Source of the DNA: an uncultured Mucispirillum sp.
Lineage (GTDB): Bacteria > Chrysiogenota > Deferribacteres > Deferribacterales > Mucispirillaceae
Assembly (NCBI GenBank): GCA_944326705.1
Contig: CALVEY010000017.1
Span: forward strand, 1-46,482
Direction of reading: 5' to 3'
Length of the DNA stretch: 46,482 nt
Made by a program: the position numbers and the translations under genes. Below, in pieces: positions 42,128-46,482 of this stretch (the first letter of the stretch is position 1; every line of letters starts with the position of its first letter). The notes under the pieces were generated by a model. It ran no database searches. It was not told the origin of the DNA and saw only the letters and a program-made list of their open reading frames with translations.

Positions 42128-44599
42128 ATGGATATTTCAAGAAGGAATTTAATAAAAACATCACTTGCTGCAAGTGCAGCTGCTGCAGCGGGCCTTACAT
42201 TAGGCTGTAAGAAAAAAGAACCAGCTCAAGCACCTGCTGTTGAAAAAGCACCTGCAGAAACAACAGCTCAGACAGTTGGTACTCAGGAAGTAGATAAATG
42301 GGTAAAAGGCGTATGCCGTATGTGTGGAACAGGCTGCAGTATATATGTAGGTGTTAAAAATGGAAAAATGGTTGCTATAAAAGGTAATGTGGATTCTAAA
42401 ACAAACACTAGAGGCTTTTTATGCATTAAAGGTATGAATATATGGAAAGTAGCATACCATCCAGATAGATTAACTACTCCTCTTATTAGAAAAAATGGTA
42501 AATTAGAACCAGCTTCATGGGATGAAGCACTTACATTAATAGAAACAAAATTTAAAGAATTCCATAAAAAATATGGCTATGATTCTGTTGCATACTATGG
42601 CTCTGGTCAATGTACAACTGAGGAAAGCTATACTTTTAATAAAATATGGAAAGGCGGATTTGGCTCTAATATGATGGATGGTAACCCTAGGTTATGTATG
42701 GCTTCTGCTGTTGCAGGATACCTTTCATCATTAGGTTCAGATGAGCCTGCTGGTGCTTATGAAGATATAGAAAAAGCTAAATGTATATTCTTAACCGGCT
42801 CTAATACTTCAGAAGCTCACCCTATTCTTTTTAGAAGGATTGCAAGATATAAAAAAGAAAATCCAGATGTAAAAATTATAGTATGTGAGCCTAGAAAAAC
42901 TCAAACATCAAATATTGCTGACTTATGGATGCCATCTCTTCCAGGAACAGACTTGGCAATATTTAATGGTATGGCTAGAGAAATTATTAAAAATAACTGG
43001 CATGATAAAGAATTTATTTCTAAACATGCAAGATTTACATCAGGTGACGGCTCTAAGGCTTCATCTTTTGATGAATATATTAAGTTTATAGATAAATACA
43101 CTCCAGAATATGTGGAAAAAGTTACAGGCTGCCCTGCTGCTTCTGTTAAACAGGCTGCAGAATGGTTTGCAAAAAGCGGCGCTACAATGTCACTTTGGTG
43201 CATGGGCTTAAACCAGCGTTCAAATGGTGTGTGGGCAAATAACCTTATCCACAATCTTCATGTAATTACTGGCAACTTTGGCAAACCAGGCGCAGACTCT
43301 TTCTCATTAACTGGTCAGCCTAATGCCTGCGGCGGTGTTAGAGAAACAGGTTCTCTTTCTCACCTTTTACCAGGGTGTAAACCAGTTGCAGTTGAGCCAT
43401 GGAGAAAACATGTAGAATCATACTGGAAAGTTGCAGAGCACTGCATTAACCCTACAAAAGCAATTAATCCAAAACCAGGATTTCCTGCTGTAAAACTTTT
43501 TTCAAGCCTTGGCGGTGAAAATGAAAAAGATAAACCAGTAAAAGCTGTTATTATTTCTACAACTAACCCAGCACAGTCACTGCCAAACTTAAATAAATTT
43601 ATACCTAATATGAAAAACGCTTTTACAGTTGTTATTGATATATTCCCAACTAGAACAGCTCAACTTGCAACAGTTGTGCTTCCTGCAGCATTTTTATATG
43701 AAAAAGGCGGCGTATACGGCTGTTCTGAAAGAAGAAGTTTCTTAACACAAAAAGCAGTAGAAGCTCCAGCTGGTGCAAAACCAGACCTTTGGATTGCATG
43801 CCAGATAGCTAAAAGAATGGGGCTTGAAAAATATATTGCATGGAGTAATGAAGAAGATATAGTTAAAATGGCAGAAATGGCTTGGAATGACTATACAGGC
43901 TGCACAGCAAACTCTGAAAAAACTCTTGCTGGTGCTACTTATAAAAGACTTAGAGAGTCTACAACTGGTGTTCAATGGCCATGCCCATCTGAAGACCACC
44001 CAGGCACATATAAAAGATATGTTAGAGGAATGGACCCTATTTTTGACAACCCTGAAAAATACGGCTTAAAAATACCTGCTGATGCTGATATGTATTTCTA
44101 TGGCAGACCAGATGGTAAAATTAATGTATTTATGAGAGATGCTGAGCCAAAAGCCAGCGAAAAAATCTCTAAAGAATATCCATTCTTAATGACAACAGGT
44201 CGTGTTATTGAGCAGTGGCACACAGGCACTATGACTATGCGTATACCAGAAACTGCATCAGCTCACCCTAACTCATACATTGAGATACATGTTCAAGATG
44301 CTAAAAAACTTGGACTGAGTCAAGGCGATATGGTAAAAGTAGAAAGTGTACGCGGTGTAAACATATTACCTGTAAAAATAGTAAATATGACTCTTGAAGG
44401 TGTATGCTTTATACCAATGCATGACCAAAAAGGAAACCGTATGGTTAACTTTATATGCAGCGATGTAGTTGATGCAACATCAGGTGAACCTGATTACAAA
44501 GTATCTGCTGTTAAAATAACAAAAGTCAGCGGACCAGAAAAAGTTGATGATAGATATGTAGTTACAAAAGAAGAGCTAGATAACCCTACATTCAGCTAA
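42128..44599 (+). CDS. napA: periplasmic nitrate reductase catalytic subunit
   Basis: Molybdenum bis-MGD enzyme of 823 aa that reduces nitrate to nitrite. The N-terminus has a twin-arginine signal (SRRNLIK, residues 4-10) followed by a lipobox-like TLGC27, so it may be a Tat-exported lipoprotein. The [4Fe-4S] ligands are Cys63, Cys66, Cys70 and Cys99 (CRMCGTGC and GFLCIKG). The Mo ligand is Cys190 in PRLCMASAVAGY. The molybdopterin-dinucleotide-binding domain closes the chain (about residues 690-815; LMTTGRVIEQWHTGTMTMR). The absence of NapB and the presence of NapM, NapG and NapH indicate the monomeric, Desulfovibrio-like electron route. Confidence 0.93.
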   Translation: MDISRRNLIKTSLAASAAAAAGLTLGCKKKEPAQAPAVEKAPAETTAQTVGTQEVDKWVKGVCRMCGTGCSIYVGVKNGKMVAIKGNVDSKTNTRGFLCIKGMNIWKVAYHPDRLTTPLIRKNGKLEPASWDEALTLIETKFKEFHKKYGYDSVAYYGSGQCTTEESYTFNKIWKGGFGSNMMDGNPRLCMASAVAGYLSSLGSDEPAGAYEDIEKAKCIFLTGSNTSEAHPILFRRIARYKKENPDVKIIVCEPRKTQTSNIADLWMPSLPGTDLAIFNGMAREIIKNNWHDKEFISKHARFTSGDGSKASSFDEYIKFIDKYTPEYVEKVTGCPAASVKQAAEWFAKSGATMSLWCMGLNQRSNGVWANNLIHNLHVITGNFGKPGADSFSLTGQPNACGGVRETGSLSHLLPGCKPVAVEPWRKHVESYWKVAEHCINPTKAINPKPGFPAVKLFSSLGGENEKDKPVKAVIISTTNPAQSLPNLNKFIPNMKNAFTVVIDIFPTRTAQLATVVLPAAFLYEKGGVYGCSERRSFLTQKAVEAPAGAKPDLWIACQIAKRMGLEKYIAWSNEEDIVKMAEMAWNDYTGCTANSEKTLAGATYKRLRESTTGVQWPCPSEDHPGTYKRYVRGMDPIFDNPEKYGLKIPADADMYFYGRPDGKINVFMRDAEPKASEKISKEYPFLMTTGRVIEQWHTGTMTMRIPETASAHPNSYIEIHVQDAKKLGLSQGDMVKVESVRGVNILPVKIVNMTLEGVCFIPMHDQKGNRMVNFICSDVVDATSGEPDYKVSAVKITKVSGPEKVDDRYVVTKEELDNPTFS

Positions 44600-44617
44600 A
44601 AAACCCATATTACAACA

Positions 44618-44651
44618 AACCCTGCTGAGCCTCCCCTCTATCAGCAGGGTT
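44618..44651 (+). terminator. hairpin between napA and napD
   Basis: AACCCTGCTGA (44618-44628) and TCAGCAGGGTT (44641-44651) make a perfect 11-bp stem with a 12-base loop. The following bases (ACTATTATAAC) lack a real T tract, so it is likely a partial terminator or a 3' stabiliser giving more napA than napDGH message. Confidence 0.6.
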
Positions 44652-44676
44652 ACTATTATAACACTTATGGTGATAT

Positions 44677-44988
44677 ATGATTATTGCAGCAAGCGTATTA
44701 TATTTTAATGAAAATAAATATGATGAAGTTTTAGAGTTATTAAAAAAATATAAGAATATAGAAACTCATCAGCAGGATATAGAAAATGGCAAAATGGTCA
44801 TTACTATTGAAGCTGAAAATAATAAAGAAATAGAAGATATAGAGCAGGATTTCAAAGAAAAAGATTTTATTGTTGATTTAGCTCACTTTGCTTTTCACTT
44901 TGGTGATGAAGTAGAAAAAGTCTTATCTGGCGGTGAAGTTCCTGATTTTGATATTAATAAACCATTTACCAGGAAAAGGCTGCAATGA
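44677..44988 (+). CDS. napD: NapD-type chaperone for NapA
   Basis: Small cytoplasmic protein of 103 aa with the ferredoxin-like beta-alpha-beta fold of NapD: IIAASVLYFNENKYDEVLELL, then MVITIEAENNKEIEDIEQDF, ending VDLAHFAFHFGDEVE. NapD binds the NapA Tat signal peptide and delays export until the cofactor is inserted. The start codon follows GGTGAT. Its end overlaps napG by 4 bases (ATGA), so they are coupled. Confidence 0.85.
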   Translation: MIIAASVLYFNENKYDEVLELLKKYKNIETHQQDIENGKMVITIEAENNKEIEDIEQDFKEKDFIVDLAHFAFHFGDEVEKVLSGGEVPDFDINKPFTRKRLQ

Positions 44989-45608
44989 GTATCTGGGAAA
45001 ATATAAAAAATACATTAAACAATTTTCCACTTAAAAGTTCATACCAAATAAACCGTATGCGTCCACCAGGCTCTTGCGATGAAGCAATGTTTATGAAACT
45101 GTGCGTTAGATGTGCAAGATGTGTGGAAGCATGCCCTTATAGAGTATTACGCCGTTCTTCTGCTACAAAAAATGGAGAAATTGGCACGCCTTATATTTAT
45201 GCAGAGATTGCAGGCTGCCAGTTATGTATGAAATGCACAAGTGTATGCCCAACTGGTGCAATAGACAGTTCTACTGTTGAAATGCAGCAGGTTGCAATAG
45301 GTGTTGCTAGAATTAATGAAGATACATGTATGAATTATCTTTATTCAAAAGTTGAATCTGGTGAAATAGAAGCAACAGGCAGTATGGCTTTATGTAATTC
45401 ATGCTTAAATTCCTGCCCATTACGAGAAGAAGCAATTTATTTAAAAGACGGTATAATACCTACAATTACAGAAAAATGTACAGGCTGCGGCTTATGTGTT
45501 GAAAGATGCCCTATTAAGCCTGTAAAAGCTATTGCTGTTATACCAAAAGGTATGCCTGATGCAGAAACTGCAGGATACTTCCATTATTTAAAAAGGATTG
45601 GTAGATAA
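44985..45608 (+). CDS. napG: NapG-like ferredoxin-type protein
   Basis: Protein of 207 aa with four [4Fe-4S] cluster motifs, as in NapG: CVRCARCVEACP near residue 38, CQLCMKCTSVCP, CNSCLNSCP, and CTGCGLCVERCP. NapG passes electrons from NapH towards the periplasmic reductase. Most NapG proteins carry a twin-arginine signal, but this one begins MSIWENIKNTLNNFPLKSS and has no RR motif, so its location (cytoplasm, as NapF, or membrane via NapH) is open. It overlaps napD by 4 bases and is followed immediately by napH. Confidence 0.87.
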   Translation: MSIWENIKNTLNNFPLKSSYQINRMRPPGSCDEAMFMKLCVRCARCVEACPYRVLRRSSATKNGEIGTPYIYAEIAGCQLCMKCTSVCPTGAIDSSTVEMQQVAIGVARINEDTCMNYLYSKVESGEIEATGSMALCNSCLNSCPLREEAIYLKDGIIPTITEKCTGCGLCVERCPIKPVKAIAVIPKGMPDAETAGYFHYLKRIGR

Positions 45609-45609
45609 T

Positions 45610-46404
45610 ATGCAGAAATTTAGAAAAATTATTCAGTTTGTTTTTTTAGCCCCATTATTTATTGTTCCTATACTTAATATGCTTGAAATATATTTTATTA
45701 AAGGCACATATATTTCTCTTGATATTGGCGGACTTTCTATTTCAGACCCTGTTGCTGTGCTGCAGGCTCTTTTTATATCTCACAGTGTCCGCCCTATTAT
45801 GCTTGCTTCTGTTGCAATCCCTGCATTAATAGTTATATTTTTTGGCAGAGTATGGTGCAGCTGGGCATGTCCTTATTACCTTATGCTTGACGGGTTTGAA
45901 AAGTTAAGAAAAAAATTAAAAATGAAACCATTAAAACCTAAATATAACCCAGAAATAAAAAGAAAAGCTAATATATCAAGACTTGGGATATTTATTGCAG
46001 GGCTTATTATTGTGGGAATATTAGGTATTCCATTAATGTATCTTATATCGCCGCCATCTATAATGAGCTCACAGGCTGTGCTTTTAATAAAATATGCTTA
46101 TATTACTGCAGAATTTATACTGCTCCCTGTGCTTGTTATTATAGAGTTTTTCTTTGGTTATAGAGTATGGTGCAGATATGTATGCCCTACTGGCACATGT
46201 TTAAGCCTTATGCAGTCAAAATTTTCAATGCATGTAGAATATTCTGGCGACTGCTCAAAATGCCAGAAATGTGTACAGGTTTGCCCTATGATATTAGACC
46301 CTAAAACAGATAACTTATCTTCTGCATGCAATAACTGCGGAGAATGTATTGCTGCATGCCCTGATAACAAGAAAAAACCAACTCTTTATTTTAAATCACA
46401 TTAA
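45610..46404 (+). CDS. napH: NapH quinol dehydrogenase membrane subunit
   Basis: Membrane iron-sulfur protein of 264 aa with four helices (about residues 10-27, 68-84, 118-140 and 155-175). It has the two CX3CP signatures of NapH/NosR-type proteins (CSWACPYYL and CRYVCPTGTC). At the C-terminus are two cytoplasmic-side [4Fe-4S] motifs (CSKCQKCVQVCP and CNNCGECIAACP). It oxidises menaquinol and passes electrons to NapG. The ATG lies one base after the napG stop and is preferred to an overlapping TTG four codons earlier. It is the last gene in the window. Confidence 0.92.
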   Translation: MQKFRKIIQFVFLAPLFIVPILNMLEIYFIKGTYISLDIGGLSISDPVAVLQALFISHSVRPIMLASVAIPALIVIFFGRVWCSWACPYYLMLDGFEKLRKKLKMKPLKPKYNPEIKRKANISRLGIFIAGLIIVGILGIPLMYLISPPSIMSSQAVLLIKYAYITAEFILLPVLVIIEFFFGYRVWCRYVCPTGTCLSLMQSKFSMHVEYSGDCSKCQKCVQVCPMILDPKTDNLSSACNNCGECIAACPDNKKKPTLYFKSH

Positions 46405-46405
46405 A

Positions 46406-46426
46406 CTGCTTCACCCCCATTTTTTT
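46406..46426 (+). repeat. 21-bp repeat, copy 2
   Basis: Exact second copy of 23997-24017, two bases after the napH stop codon. Here no flanking inverted repeat is visible, and a partner could lie beyond the window edge. Confidence 0.8.
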
Positions 46427-46482
46427 GAAACTATAATTAAAAATACTAATTTATAATAAACTTAGTAATTATTATTTATGTA

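Noticed and set aside
42901-43254. 117-residue frame antisense to napA
   Set aside because: It lies wholly within a well-supported conserved gene on the other strand, without start signals.

Overview
The window is about 46.5 kb of AT-rich chromosome carrying 41 protein genes that I can support. No rRNA, tRNA, prophage, insertion sequence or CRISPR array is visible. The cell it suggests is Gram-negative (RseB/DegP envelope stress system, LptG, a heptosyltransferase-like glycosyltransferase, an outer-membrane barrel), flagellated, and able to respire nitrate to ammonium. Low GC, a Desulfovibrio-like nap operon, an octaheme nitrite reductase, split CcsA/ResB cytochrome c maturation and some Firmicute-like accessory genes together point to the Deferribacterota. 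A Mucispirillum-like gut bacterium is my best guess. This is inference from gene content and was not checked by a search.

Layout. 386-3816 (minus): rpoE, anti-sigma factor, rseB and degP form an envelope-stress operon. 3878-9982: a DMT exporter, purF, an outer-membrane barrel, a DUF308 protein, metF, a small exported protein and a TPR protein. 9995-10653: a gene-free stretch with a perfect TGTGA-N6-TCACA palindrome and a GC-rich block of three hairpins that looks like an unrecognised structured RNA. 10654-17275 (minus): fliK-flgD-flgE behind a good sigma-54 promoter. 17359-20772 (minus): a hybrid histidine kinase and ribBA with an eroded GTP cyclohydrolase II half. 20844-23418 (minus): modABC for molybdate. 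23431-24087: a dense regulatory interval holding a ModE-like operator on a strong promoter, a candidate sRNA, and a complete type I toxin-antitoxin locus (25-residue membrane peptide, sequestered ribosome binding site, convergent antisense RNA). 24088-26325: metNIQ. 26408-30367: a DUF2974 hydrolase, a WYL regulator and ComEC. 30370-35072 (minus): an envelope/LPS group. 35175-37086: a small exported protein, mgsA and a Crp/Fnr regulator. 37083-46404: ccsA, resB and an octaheme nitrite reductase on the minus strand, and napMADGH divergently on the plus strand.

How the genes fit together. The right-hand 10 kb is a self-contained nitrate ammonification island. NapH/NapG take electrons from quinol, NapM relays them, NapA reduces nitrate, and the octaheme lipoprotein reduces nitrite to ammonium. 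ResB/CcsA attach the many hemes, probably including the catalytic CXXCK site. A 20-bp perfect palindrome lies midway between the two divergent arms and is a natural joint control point. NapA needs molybdenum, which modABC 18 kb away supplies.

The most novel material is non-coding or very small: the type I toxin-antitoxin at 23700-23965, the putative molybdate-linked sRNA at 23524-23640, and the structured RNA at 10481-10631.
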